DNA of 64,000 nt, taken from NCBI GenBank assembly GCA_050015055.1, contig JBEKCD010000001.1, forward strand, positions 124,001 to 188,000. The letters are read 5' to 3'. Positions 24,360 to 33,077 of this stretch are shown here, in pieces. The translations under genes and the position numbers were made by a program. The stretch is from JBEKCD01 sp050015055 (lineage in GTDB: Archaea > Thermoproteota > Bathyarchaeia > Bathyarchaeales > Bathycorpusculaceae). The notes beneath the pieces were generated by a model. That model saw nothing but the letters and a program-made list of their open reading frames with translations, did not search any database and was not told the origin of the DNA. Positions within the stretch are counted from its first letter, which is position 1, and the number at the start of each line of letters is the position of its first letter.

Positions 24360-24463
24360 GCCCTGGTAGTATAGTCCGGTCTAGTATATGCGGCTGTCGC
24401 CCGCAGGACATCAGAATTGAAATCTCTGGCCTGTACCGGGTCCAAATCCCGGCCAGGGCGCCA
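24360..24463 (+). tRNA. tRNA-Asp(GTC) with a 26-nt non-canonical intron in the variable region; CCA encoded
   Basis: Acceptor stem GCCCTGG/CCAGGGC with G73 and encoded CCA. The anticodon arm is TGCGG-CTGTCGC-CCGCA, giving anticodon GUC, and the T arm is CCGGG-TCCAAAT-CCCGG. Thirty bases separate the anticodon and T stems. A strict BHB explains the excess: outer CCCG/CGGG, central CAGG/CCTG, bulges ACA and TAC, inner TCAGA/TCTGG. Cutting each bulge after its second base removes 24410-24435 and leaves a normal 4-nt variable loop GGAC joined to CCGGG. The intron is therefore at the variable-loop/T-stem junction (48/49). Confidence 0.9.
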
Positions 24464-24474
24464 TCTCCCATTGA

Positions 24475-24762
24475 CTAGGCGGTTTTGTCTTTGTCTTCTT
24501 TTCCTTCTTCGTCGACGAGACGCTTCAGTCTTTTCTCCATTTTCAACTCGTAAACGTGTTCTTTCACGGGTGGAGGTAAGGCCTCCCTTTGAAAAAGGAG
24601 ATTTGGAGCTACGATGCGTCTTTCTCCCTTTTTGACCTTGATCTTTTCACCCTCAACGACGTCCTCGAACGTTTCTAAGGCTTCCACGATCCAGTTTCCT
24701 CGACTTTCCGTTAGAACTCTGACTTTGTGCTTTCCTTTGTAGTATCGAACTTCATCGCTCAT
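24475..24762 (-). CDS. Conserved-looking basic protein of unknown function
   Basis: A 95-residue protein from the ATG at 24762 (MSDEVRYYKGKHKVRVL); an upstream start at 24786 would add eight residues. The first 60 residues look like a beta-rich domain (VRVLTESRGNWIVEALETFE, GEKIKVKKGERRIVAPNLL), and the end is a charged helix rich in Lys and Glu. No family identified. It converges on tRNA-Asp with only 11 nt between the ends. Confidence 0.55.
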   Translation of the reverse strand: MSDEVRYYKGKHKVRVLTESRGNWIVEALETFEDVVEGEKIKVKKGERRIVAPNLLFQREALPPPVKEHVYELKMEKRLKRLVDEEGKEDKDKTA

Positions 24763-24891
24763 AATCAGTCCCACAAGTATGTTCATACGGAATCAATATA
24801 AAATACACGCAACGGGGCAAGCCACAACAACTTGAAACCGATTGCAGAAAACATAAGAGCTTCTTCCAATCATCATTCTACGTGACAAGAG

Positions 24892-26232
24892 TTGACTCTG
24901 ACCTCAACCCAACATGCTTACTCCGACACGTGGCTGCATGAAATCCTGAGGAATACGGGCGTCAAGCCGGATGAGGGTCCGACCGTGACTGCTAGAGCTT
25001 CCAAGAGCGGTTTGTGCGTGGTTTGCAAAGGCTCAAGGCTTCTCTGCGGCAAAACACGTTGTCCAATCATCGTGAAAGTCAACTATTACTTGAAAAGCGT
25101 TCCTTTGATGAGTAGTGAGGATATTGCTGGATCTTCACCTCCCAGCGTTTTTATTGGAAGAATAGGTTATCCGAACGTCTATGCTGGCCCGCTTGTTCCT
25201 CCAGTAACGGAGGACACAAGCCTCTTTGACCTGCCCGAATTCTGGTTTGGAAAGTCGATAGACGAAATTGTCGCTTTCCGTTCAATGCTTATCCGCGGCA
25301 AACACCGAGTTCACGTACGCGAATTTGAACAGGCAGGAAAAATAATCGAGAAAACTCGCGAACTGGCCCTGGCTGTTAAGCCCGTTGACGTCGAACTGTT
25401 GCTGACCAAGAAGCCTCACGGTTCCATATTCCTGAGCGATGACGTCCAGCCTTTCGGGCCGTCTGCACCAATTCGCGACCTGAACGTAGCGAACACGAGC
25501 TGGGATCAGCAGATTGAAAAGGCCTACAGCGACACCGACTTGAAGGCTGTCCCTGCTGTGCTCGAACTCTACGGCAAAGGCGTGCTTGGAACGAGAATTC
25601 AGAAGGCCTTCAGCGTCGGCGCCTTCGGGCTGGAAGAAAACCGGCGCCTAGTTCCAACCCGATGGAGCATTACAGCCGTAGATGACATAATCTCGAAAAG
25701 CCTCATGGAGCAAGTTAAACAGTTCCCCGAAATAAACGAGTACCGAATTTACGAATCCAAATACTTGGACAACCTGTTCGAAGTTCTGATGCTGCCGAGA
25801 GAGTGGAGCTATGAAGCCATAGAGGCGTGGTATCCCGGCACGGTCTGGAACCCAGACGGCAAACAAGCTGTCATGTTTTCCGATTGGGAAGGCCATGACC
25901 GACGAACAACCTATGCCCAAATCGGGGGATGCTACTATGCTGCCCGTCTTGCCGTGTGTGAACAGCTCGTTAAGGAAAGGAGGCAGGCAACAGTGATAGT
26001 CCTGCGCGAGGCTCATCCCGGCTACATCATGCCTGTAGGCGTTTGGCAGGTGAGAGAGAACGTTAGGAATGCAATGCGGCAAAAACCCCTAATCTACAAC
26101 ACGTTGAACGAAACGTTGGACAGAATCGCAAATCAATTCAGCATTCCACTTCAAAGCTGGATAAGAGAAAGCAACCTCATACGCAACTCACTGTTCCAGA
26201 AGCGAATCACTGATTTTCTGTTTGCCAAGTGA
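24892..26232 (+). CDS. Nre-family DNA repair protein
   Basis: Archaeal Nre protein of 446 aa, a family implicated in DNA damage repair, with some members binding PCNA. The N-terminal zinc-binding element is CVVCKGSRLLCGKTRCPI, followed by the family block PPSVFIGRIGYPNVYAGPLVPP and RGKHRVHV. The C-terminal half contains RIQKAFSVGAFGLEENRRLVPTRWSITAVDD and the conserved REAHPGYIMPVGVWQVRE. A TTG at 24892 is the only start before the cysteine cluster. I see no clear PIP box at the C-terminus (RKRITDFLFAK is the closest), so PCNA binding is uncertain. Confidence 0.85.
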   Translation: MTLTSTQHAYSDTWLHEILRNTGVKPDEGPTVTARASKSGLCVVCKGSRLLCGKTRCPIIVKVNYYLKSVPLMSSEDIAGSSPPSVFIGRIGYPNVYAGPLVPPVTEDTSLFDLPEFWFGKSIDEIVAFRSMLIRGKHRVHVREFEQAGKIIEKTRELALAVKPVDVELLLTKKPHGSIFLSDDVQPFGPSAPIRDLNVANTSWDQQIEKAYSDTDLKAVPAVLELYGKGVLGTRIQKAFSVGAFGLEENRRLVPTRWSITAVDDIISKSLMEQVKQFPEINEYRIYESKYLDNLFEVLMLPREWSYEAIEAWYPGTVWNPDGKQAVMFSDWEGHDRRTTYAQIGGCYYAARLAVCEQLVKERRQATVIVLREAHPGYIMPVGVWQVRENVRNAMRQKPLIYNTLNETLDRIANQFSIPLQSWIRESNLIRNSLFQKRITDFLFAK

Positions 26233-26544
26233 ACGTAAAGTGAAGCACACATTGATTGATGGGGCGCTAGAAGAGTTCTTTGTTTCTCTTTACTACCTCT
26301 ATGATATTTATTTCGTGCAGATATTTTCCAACATAATAGCTAGCGAGTAAGAGTGGATATGTTAGAGACAAACTTGCAAGTGATATGCAGATTCGCCACT
26401 TCATGACTTTTCCGTTGTGAAAGCTCAAATATTAGATTTTCTTTTAGGCACGCGAATGGACATGGGGGAATTTGAAAGGGAAGTTGGCTTTTCCCCGATC
26501 AGAGGTTCGTCATCGTGGATACTAGTTTTAAAGGTTGTCAGTTG
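26233..26544. other. Gene-free stretch
   Basis: About 310 bases between the convergent Nre and pyrophosphatase genes. It is AT-rich with no plausible reading frame, hairpin terminator or repeat that I can identify. Confidence 0.5.
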
Positions 26545-27090
26545 TCACTTGTGGAGTTCCACCCTTTTTCTGTATGTTTCCATAGTCTGAGTTACAATTC
26601 CAGTTGTCTCTTTGGCGTTTTTCCATTCTTTGAACTTCACCCACTTGTGGGGCTCCAACCGTTTGTACGTTTCAAAAAACTCCTGAATCTCCCTGAGCAG
26701 GTGCGGATGCACGTCCGTGATATCTTGGTAACCGTCATATCTTGCGTCACTCACCGGTACTGAGAGCACTTTGGCATCTTCGCCTTTTTCATCTTCAACA
26801 ATCAAGGCTCCTATCATCCTGACTTTGACTATGCAACCCACTTCGAGCGGTTGATAGCTTAACACCATAACGTCTAACGGGTCATCGTCTGCAGCCCATG
26901 TCTGCGGGACAAAACCATACTCCACAGGAAAAACAACTGATGATGGTACTACACGGTCTAAGACAAAAGCTTCCCACTCGGAGCGATACTCATACTTGTC
27001 CCTTGAACCGCTCCTGATCTCAATGACCATGTTCAACAACACGGGCGGCTTGTCGCCTACAGGAATATCCTTCCAGAAATTCATACTCAT
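26545..27090 (-). CDS. ppa: Soluble inorganic pyrophosphatase
   Basis: Family I pyrophosphatase of about 181 aa, which drives biosynthesis by hydrolysing PPi. NMVIEIRSGSRDKYEYR and VVPSSVVFPVEYGFVPQTW form the substrate pocket, and ADDDPLDVMVL carries the Asp-rich Mg2+ site. Further ligands lie in EDEKGEDAKVLSVPVSD. The start is taken at the ATG at 27090 (MSMNFWKDI), with an ATG two codons on as an alternative. Confidence 0.93.
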   Translation of the reverse strand: MSMNFWKDIPVGDKPPVLLNMVIEIRSGSRDKYEYRSEWEAFVLDRVVPSSVVFPVEYGFVPQTWAADDDPLDVMVLSYQPLEVGCIVKVRMIGALIVEDEKGEDAKVLSVPVSDARYDGYQDITDVHPHLLREIQEFFETYKRLEPHKWVKFKEWKNAKETTGIVTQTMETYRKRVELHK

Positions 27091-27226
27091 CAACAATCAG
27101 AGGCAAAAGCCGAACTGGCTAATTTATATTTCCTCAACAACTCGTGCCCTGCACGGGAAACGCAAGCCGCTTTCTCATATCTTTGTTTAGGCCAAGAACA
27201 GATGTCTTTTTGACAGCTCGCCTTCT

Positions 27227-27370
27227 CTACTTTATGAACTTTGCTGGGTGTCTCTTGAATCTCTTCTTGCAGGCTAAACTGCAAAAGTGATATGTCTCCC
27301 CATCGTGGGTGATCTTGAACTTGGCTGTCTTGTCATCCATGATTGCGCCGCAAACAGGATCTTTGGGCAT
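27227..27370 (-). CDS. YHS-domain metal-binding protein
   Basis: A 47-aa protein made of one YHS domain: MPKDPVCGAIMDDKTAKF, then THDGETYHFCSLACKKRFKRHP. The cysteines in DPVCG and FCSLAC are the presumed metal ligands. YHS domains occur in metal-transport ATPases and as small free proteins likely to act in copper or other metal handling. The frame can be extended upstream to 27505, but that part lacks family similarity, so the ATG at 27370 is chosen. Confidence 0.75.
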   Translation of the reverse strand: MPKDPVCGAIMDDKTAKFKITHDGETYHFCSLACKKRFKRHPAKFIK

Positions 27371-27620
27371 CTTACTTTTCTTAACCTCGATGTTAGAATG
27401 TTCGTTCTGCCTTTTATGAATAGCGGTAGGGACTGTCAAGAGAAGAGAAAGTAATACAGATCGTCGACTCATGTCAGCAGATAGAGTCGATATGAGATTG
27501 CTCAACTCCCAGATGAAAATAGAGTGTTACTCAAAACTGAAGATGTAATCAATATCTGGGCTAAGAATTCATGATTCTGAGACTTTAAAAACGAAAATGC
27601 GCAATTCGCTATCGATCCAT

Positions 27621-27782
27621 ATGCCTAAGAGGAAAAAACAAAAAACCAAACGCTATGATTGCAAACTTCCGTTGAGTAAGAGGGGCAAAATAGCCTGCAA
27701 AAGATCCAAGCCCAACAAGTTTTGTGCGACCTTCTGGCTTTTCAGTACCAGTTGTCCACACCTGGTCACATCAAATAAGTGA
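27621..27782 (+). CDS. Possible small basic Cys-containing protein
   Basis: A 53-residue frame from the ATG at 27621, basic at the N-terminus (MPKRKKQKTKRYDCKLPLSK) with cysteines at RYDCKL, KIACKR, NKFCATF and TSCPHL that could bind metal. There is no obvious ribosome binding site and no recognised family. It could be noise. Confidence 0.3.
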   Translation: MPKRKKQKTKRYDCKLPLSKRGKIACKRSKPNKFCATFWLFSTSCPHLVTSNK

Positions 27783-28008
27783 CTTGTGAAGCAATTCGGG
27801 CACATCTGTGAGATTGCGTGCTGGCGGCCATTCTCTTTCCATAGGTTTGCGTCTTAAATCAATAGACGTAATTCTTTGGCTTCTCCGAGTTTTCCGTCTT
27901 CCCTCCGGCTGCCTCGCTGGCTTCAGCCGTCCACTTGCACCAGAGTGATACAATAGATAGAGAATGGCGAAGGATATAGAAAATGCCTAGTTCTATGCTG
28001 TGCTAGTA

Positions 28009-28030
28009 ATAAAAAAAGAAAAAAAAGGTT
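28009..28030 (-). terminator. Poly-T terminator for the small zinc protein
   Basis: On the minus strand, about 35 nt after the stop at 28063, the sequence is CCTTTTTTTTCTTTTTTT. Such T tracts are sufficient for archaeal termination. Confidence 0.5.
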
Positions 28031-28062
28031 TTTGAAAATCTGTAAAGATGTTAGCTTATACT

Positions 28063-28200
28063 CTAATATCTTCGCGGTGGTCTTCGTTTAGCATAACATT
28101 CTCGGCAGTATACTGGCCTGCTTCCGTCGGGTTTGAAGGGAACTTCGCATTCCTTTCCGCAATCAGCGCAGACTGCCTTGTGTGTCTCTTTTTCATACAT
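28063..28200 (-). CDS. Small CxxC zinc-ribbon protein
   Basis: A 45-aa protein from the ATG at 28200 (MYEKETHKAVCADCGKECEV). Two CxxC pairs (CADC, CREC) about 20 residues apart frame PFKPDGSRPVY, and the end is basic (YAKRRPPRRY). This is the CxxC-x17-CxxC zinc finger found as free small proteins in archaea and at the end of some nucleic-acid enzymes. RNA or DNA binding is likely but unproven. A longer frame to 28257 is less convincing. Confidence 0.65.
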   Translation of the reverse strand: MYEKETHKAVCADCGKECEVPFKPDGSRPVYCRECYAKRRPPRRY

Positions 28201-28406
28201 TAACTCTTTCAACTCCTTACATTGGCTGTGCAGAAAATTGATTCTTACACGCTGCATCTATCCTTGGCATTCATCCTTATAAACAATTTGCTCGAACGTT
28301 CGCAAATTCAAGCAAGAACCGCGATAAATGCCCTTATCAGGCTGAATCTTCGTTCCTAAAGTGGTGGAATGGAGAAAAGGGAGGACCGGTGCGAGAGACT
28401 CGGTGA

Positions 28407-29201
28407 CTAGTTTGTGTTTTCCTTGAAGTACTCCACTAATTTTCTGTTTTCGGCTCGACGGAGTGTCTCTGCGCATTTTCGCGGGTCCAAGTGTTTGAAT
28501 TCCAAGCCGAACGTCGCCAGCAATCTTTGAACGTCTTTTGCAATGTCAGGGGAAGCGAGTATTCCTCTCACTTCGCGATCAGCTTTGCTCTTGATTGCTT
28601 CGATGTATTTGGCGAGCTGAAGCACTGCGTCTTTTCCAGCCGTTTTGCGCTTGATCTCCACGACAACAAGCCTTCCATCTTTGTCGGTGCCGTACACGTC
28701 AATGAAGCCTGGTTCAACCTTTTTTTCCCAGCTTATGATTTTGAATCCTTCCTCCAAGAGTTCAGGCTTAAGCAGCACAGCTTTCTGCATGTCCTCTTCG
28801 CTCGAATATAATGAGAATTCTGCAGCGTCCACGAGACTTAGCTCTATGACCAGCCGAATGTTCTCAAAAGAGACCCTGACGGATTCCGGGGGTTTTTGCC
28901 TCACGGCACGTATTTCCAGCGCCTGTTCTCTGCTTTGAACGTGGAAGATGACGTTGCCTCCGGGCATCCAGTTGACCGGTTCGTAACCTGTTGAACGGTG
29001 AACAAGGAGAGACCCGTCGGCTTTCACGATCAGGATGCGTTCACCAGGCTCGAGTTTTGATTTTGCTCTGCCAACGTAGTCGGCAGAGCATTTGCCGACA
29101 ACAAGCAGTGTCCTGTGGTGGGAAATCGCCATTCTTGCGACGTCTTCAGCTTCTGAAGCGTTCGGTTCGACCAAGACGGTTAAATTTCTGAAACTTGACA
29201 A
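28407..29201 (-). CDS. nucS: Endonuclease NucS (mismatch/flap-specific, RecB-like nuclease)
   Basis: Archaeal and actinobacterial DNA endonuclease that cuts branched or mismatched DNA and works with PCNA. The N-terminal domain carries RTLLVVGKCSADYVGRAKSKLE and GDG-like turns (KADGSLLVHRSTGYEPVNWMP). The C-terminal RecB-type nuclease core has GFIDVYGTDKDGRLVVVEIKRK with the D...ExK metal site and QLAKYIEAI. The open frame reaches 29537 but that would run through the divergent methyltransferase. I place the start at the TTG at 29201 (264 aa), where the family similarity begins. Confidence 0.88.
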   Translation of the reverse strand: MSSFRNLTVLVEPNASEAEDVARMAISHHRTLLVVGKCSADYVGRAKSKLEPGERILIVKADGSLLVHRSTGYEPVNWMPGGNVIFHVQSREQALEIRAVRQKPPESVRVSFENIRLVIELSLVDAAEFSLYSSEEDMQKAVLLKPELLEEGFKIISWEKKVEPGFIDVYGTDKDGRLVVVEIKRKTAGKDAVLQLAKYIEAIKSKADREVRGILASPDIAKDVQRLLATFGLEFKHLDPRKCAETLRRAENRKLVEYFKENTN

Positions 29202-29261
29202 TGCGCCTTCGCCAATAGCCTTAGAAGACTTGTGTACACATAAGATTTCTGAAGGCTCGCG

Positions 29262-29813
29262 ATGAGTGCTTGGGACAAGAAACGAGACATCATGCGACGC
29301 TATGACGTGACCGCGCGAATTTACGATATGCGATATGCCGAGGAACAAGCTGCAAAGATTGAAGCAGCTCTCAGACACGTGGAAATCAAGGCTGACGTGG
29401 TTTTGGACGTTGGTTGCGGAACAGGCATCTTGTTCAATTACGTCGCCGACAAAGCACGGATGACTGTCGGTGTAGATGTTTCCACAAAAACTCTGCTTAA
29501 GGCAAAAGAACGGGCCAAGAATCATGCAAGCGTGCATTTGGTTTGTGCTGATGCTGACAACATGCCCCTTAGAGACAAGGTTTTCGACCGAGTCTTTGCA
29601 ATCACCCTCATTCAGAACATGCCCCGTCAGACTGAAACGTTGAACGAAATCAGACGTGTGGTCAAAGACAACGCCTTGATAGTTGTCACAGGCTTAAAGA
29701 AAGTCTTCACAAGAAGCAAACTTGAACAGCTACTGAAGAACGCAGGCTTGAACATCATAGCCATGAGGAATGAGGACTTGAAGTGTTACGTGGCAGTGTG
29801 CACCAAAGCATAA
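29262..29813 (+). CDS. SAM-dependent methyltransferase (class I)
   Basis: Methyltransferase of 183 aa. RYDVTARIYDMRYAEEQ at the N-terminus, motif I VVLDVGCGTGILFNYVA, motif II TVGVDVSTKTL, and CADADNMPLRDKVFDRVFAI (motifs III/IV) are all clear. This combination matches the UbiE-like small-molecule or RNA methyltransferases of archaea; the substrate is unknown. It is divergent from nucS with 60 nt between the starts, so their promoters overlap. Confidence 0.8.
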   Translation: MSAWDKKRDIMRRYDVTARIYDMRYAEEQAAKIEAALRHVEIKADVVLDVGCGTGILFNYVADKARMTVGVDVSTKTLLKAKERAKNHASVHLVCADADNMPLRDKVFDRVFAITLIQNMPRQTETLNEIRRVVKDNALIVVTGLKKVFTRSKLEQLLKNAGLNIIAMRNEDLKCYVAVCTKA

Positions 29814-30085
29814 TATGCTATAATTTCTAGCAGCGCGTTCTAATCCTGCAAGTTTTGATTCTTCTGCGCTTTTTTACGCAGAATTCCAACGTTAGGATTC
29901 AAGTTAAGACCATATGAACAATATGTAGAATCCTTCGGAAGAGGCAAGCAATGTTTATATTAACAATTTGACCTCACAAACCTTTCCATAAGGAAGGATC
30001 ACTAGTTAATGATGCCCACCGGTTCTGTATTCGGAATGCTCCATCATGATTTCTGTGACATGGAGATTGGAGGGCGTGTTGACTG

Positions 30086-31027
30086 ATGCCGTTTCAAACG
30101 CTGAAGAAAGACACGGCGGAAGGGCTTTCATTAGAGTGGATAATGCACGTTAAGAATTACAAGCTCAACCTCGACAAAAATACGTGCGTCGGTTGCCAAA
30201 TATGCAATCTAGCCTGCCCGAAAGAAGCAATCAGAATAGAAAAACAACCTAAAACCGTTGGAGAAAAAACCCAAAAGGCCAAAGTGGATATTGACCTGTC
30301 CAAATGCAACTTCTGTGGAATATGCGACATTTTGTGCCCGTACGGGGCGATCACCGTAACTGTAGACGGAAAACACCTCCTCTCAGTTCTGGACAAGGAA
30401 AGCTTTCCTCAATTGATCCGCGACATCAAAGCTGATGCAAGCAATTTTCCCATGAATCGTGACAAGAGCGAAGGTGTCTGTCCGATTAACCTGATTAAAG
30501 TCCACTATTCGACCGCTGAAGGAAAACCGGTGGAAGATCCCTGTTTTCTGAATGAATCTGAACAGCATGCGCTCAGGATGAAGGTTGAAGTTGACAAAGA
30601 ACATTGTCCATGCTGCGGGATATGCGAAGCAAAGCTTCCACAGGGCGCAATGCACGTGCGAAGGATACTTTCAGGGAAGCTTGCCATCAAACGTGAAAAT
30701 TGTCCCGAAGGATGCACAGACTGTCTAGATGTCTGTCCGATTACAGGTGCACTCTACCTTTCCGACGGTGACAAGAAGGTACACGAAAACGAAATGTTCT
30801 GCGTCTACTGCGGAGCCTGCAAGATCGTTTGCCCTGTTGACAAAGCCCTTGATTTTAAGCGAACGCGCATCAACCATACGCCCGTCCGTTCAGGAGCTTG
30901 GAACAAGGCTCTGGAACGACTGACTTCGCCCACCGACATGACTAAAGAACTGAAAGCCAAGCGTTCTCTGAAGACAAGAGAATCCGTGAAAAAGAGAATG
31001 GGCCTGAAGGAGGAACAACATGTCTAA
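30086..31027 (+). CDS. Polyferredoxin, FwdF-like
   Basis: Iron-sulfur electron carrier of 313 aa. Cys motifs in order are CVGCQICNLACP, CNFCGICDILCP, CPCCGICEAKLP, CPEGCTDCLDVCP and CVYCGACKIVCP. The third lacks its fourth cysteine, so that cluster may be altered. The layout resembles FwdF, the polyferredoxin of formylmethanofuran dehydrogenase. The stop overlaps the start of the next gene by 8 nt, placing it at the head of a three-gene operon with two HdrA-type proteins. It probably passes electrons between those flavoproteins and the Fwd enzyme encoded at 54.9-59.3 kb. Confidence 0.75.
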   Translation: MPFQTLKKDTAEGLSLEWIMHVKNYKLNLDKNTCVGCQICNLACPKEAIRIEKQPKTVGEKTQKAKVDIDLSKCNFCGICDILCPYGAITVTVDGKHLLSVLDKESFPQLIRDIKADASNFPMNRDKSEGVCPINLIKVHYSTAEGKPVEDPCFLNESEQHALRMKVEVDKEHCPCCGICEAKLPQGAMHVRRILSGKLAIKRENCPEGCTDCLDVCPITGALYLSDGDKKVHENEMFCVYCGACKIVCPVDKALDFKRTRINHTPVRSGAWNKALERLTSPTDMTKELKAKRSLKTRESVKKRMGLKEEQHV

Positions 31028-33077
31028 AAAGACCAGAAAGAGCGTGGACACTGCCAAGAAAAAAACAAAACCCAAACAAAAGAAAACTAGACCCACAACT
31101 GAAGGCCCCCGAATCGGGGTCTTTGTCTGTCAATGCGGTTCAAACATAGCCTCGATAATAGATGTGGATGCTCTAACAAAGTATGCCCAGACTCTGCCCA
31201 ACGTGGTACATGCAGAGAACATGAATTATCCCTGCAGCCGTCAAGGTCAGGACGACATCATCGCCGCCATAAAGAACAACAAGCTGGACCGTGTCGTTGT
31301 CGCTGGTTGTTCACCGAGGCTTTACGAACCGACCTTTCAAAGCTGCGTGTCCAGAGCAGAGCTTAATCCATGGCTTTTTGAGATGGCGAACATCCGAGAG
31401 TTCGCATCCTACTGTCACCAAACCACGCCTAAAGAGGCCAATGAAAAGGCAAAAGACACGGTCAGAATGGCCGTTGCCAAAGCAAGACTTCTCGAACCAT
31501 TAAAGCCAATAGAATTGCCCGTGACAAAGAAGGTCATGGTCATCGGCGGAGGAATCGCGGGAATCAACGCAGCCCTAGACCTGGCCGACATGGGTTTCAA
31601 GGTCTACATGGTTGAAAAGACCGAAACCATAGGCGGCGTCATGGCACTGCTGGACAAGACGTTTCCAACACTTGACTGCAGCATATGCATCGAAGGTCCC
31701 AAAATGGTTGACGTTGGCAGGCATCCCAACATTGAAATAATCTCCTATGCTGACGTTTTGAAAGTCGACGGGTACGTTGGCAACTTCAAGGTGAAAATCC
31801 GGAAAAACCCCCGCTATGTCATAGCTGCAAACTGCACTGGCTGCGGTGAATGCAGAGACGCCTGCCCAATAGAATACCCCAACTATGCAGACATGTATCT
31901 TGGCGCGAGGAAGGCGATATCCCTCCCGTTTGGCCAAGCTGTCCCGCTTACGCACACCATTAACCGCGACTATTGTATTGAATGTTACAAGTGTGTTGAC
32001 GCCTGCGGGGCTCGTGAGGCAATAAACTTTGACCAGAAGCCTGAAGAGATCGAGGTTAACGTGGGGGCGATAGTTGTAACCGTTGGCTACGGCATGTATG
32101 ATCCCAAGGATTTGGCTTGGACTGGCTACGGCAAGTTCTCGAACGTTTTCACGGCAATGGAGTTCGAGAGGCTTATACTTGCAGCTGGTCCAACAGGAGG
32201 GAAAGTAATTCGGGCTTCGGATGGACAGAAGCCTCATTCCGTTGCGTTCATGCAATGCGTAGGCTCTCGTGACATCAACAGATACGAGTACTGCTCAGGC
32301 TTCTGCTGCATGTACACTCTGAAACATTCAGTCATGCTTAAGGAGAAGTACAGGGATGCCATCGAGGTTTACGTGTTCTACAACGACATGAGAAGCAACT
32401 TCAAGGGCTACGAGGAGTTCTTCAACAGGGCCCAGAAATCCGGAGTCAAATTCATCAGAGTCAAGCTTGAGAACCGAAAGATAACTGAGGACCCGCAAAC
32501 CAAAAACCTCACAGTCTGCGGTGAAACTGAAGACGGCAAACCCGTCTCTGTAGAGGCAGAAATGGTCGTGCTTGCAAACGCGGCCATTCCATCACAGGCA
32601 GCGGCCGAACTGGCAAAAATCCTCAAGATACCCTTGGACAAGGACGGATTCTTCGCTGAATGTCAACCCAAAATCAGGCCAACTGACACTGAGGTTTCAG
32701 GCATATTCTTGGCAGGTGCATGTCAAGGCCTAAAAGACATTCCTTACAGCGTTGCTCAAGGAAGCGCTGCAGCAGCTCAAGCCGCCGCTGCTCTGAGCAA
32801 GGGCTCATGGACGGTTGAGCCACTGGTTGCAAAAGTGAATGATGAGCTGTGCAGTGGCTGCAGGGTATGCGAATCAGCCTGTGGCTACAACGCGATTAAC
32901 GTTGAAAAAGTCGGGGACAAATCCATAGCCAAAGTCACTGAAGGCCTCTGCCGGGGCTGTGGAATCTGCAGTTCTGCCTGTCCAATGGACGCTATCACCA
33001 TGCCGAACTATTCGGATTGCCAGATTGTGGCCCAAATTCAGGCAGTCATGAAGAGGGAGTTGAAAAAACATGACTGA
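31020..33077 (+). CDS. hdrA: HdrA-family flavin iron-sulfur protein (first copy)
   Basis: Homologue of heterodisulfide reductase subunit A, 685 aa, the FAD protein that bifurcates electrons in methanogens and acts with other partners in non-methanogens. The order is: N-terminal domain with GVFVCQCGSNI and VVAGCSPRLYEPTF; FAD-binding VMVIGGGIAGINAALDLA (about 170-190) with VEKTETIGG; ferredoxin motifs CTGCGECRDACP (from Cys272) and CIECYKCVDACG; HdrA core CVGSRD and YCSGFCCMYTLKH; C-terminal CSGCRVCESACG and CRGCGICSSACP. A lysine-rich 30-residue N-terminal extension is unusual. The C-terminal overlap with the next hdrA is 8 nt. Confidence 0.9.
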   Translation: MSKKTRKSVDTAKKKTKPKQKKTRPTTEGPRIGVFVCQCGSNIASIIDVDALTKYAQTLPNVVHAENMNYPCSRQGQDDIIAAIKNNKLDRVVVAGCSPRLYEPTFQSCVSRAELNPWLFEMANIREFASYCHQTTPKEANEKAKDTVRMAVAKARLLEPLKPIELPVTKKVMVIGGGIAGINAALDLADMGFKVYMVEKTETIGGVMALLDKTFPTLDCSICIEGPKMVDVGRHPNIEIISYADVLKVDGYVGNFKVKIRKNPRYVIAANCTGCGECRDACPIEYPNYADMYLGARKAISLPFGQAVPLTHTINRDYCIECYKCVDACGAREAINFDQKPEEIEVNVGAIVVTVGYGMYDPKDLAWTGYGKFSNVFTAMEFERLILAAGPTGGKVIRASDGQKPHSVAFMQCVGSRDINRYEYCSGFCCMYTLKHSVMLKEKYRDAIEVYVFYNDMRSNFKGYEEFFNRAQKSGVKFIRVKLENRKITEDPQTKNLTVCGETEDGKPVSVEAEMVVLANAAIPSQAAAELAKILKIPLDKDGFFAECQPKIRPTDTEVSGIFLAGACQGLKDIPYSVAQGSAAAAQAAAALSKGSWTVEPLVAKVNDELCSGCRVCESACGYNAINVEKVGDKSIAKVTEGLCRGCGICSSACPMDAITMPNYSDCQIVAQIQAVMKRELKKHD

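Noticed and set aside
27771..27953. 60-codon minus-strand frame, proline- and arginine-rich
   Set aside because: Low complexity, no initiation signal and no conserved features.
29202..29537. N-terminal extension of the NucS frame
   Set aside because: It runs through the divergent methyltransferase gene and adds sequence unlike any NucS N-terminus.
31575..32255. 226-codon frame antisense to hdrA
   Set aside because: It lies fully within the hdrA gene, has no domain and no ribosome binding site; long antisense frames are expected in codon-biased genes.
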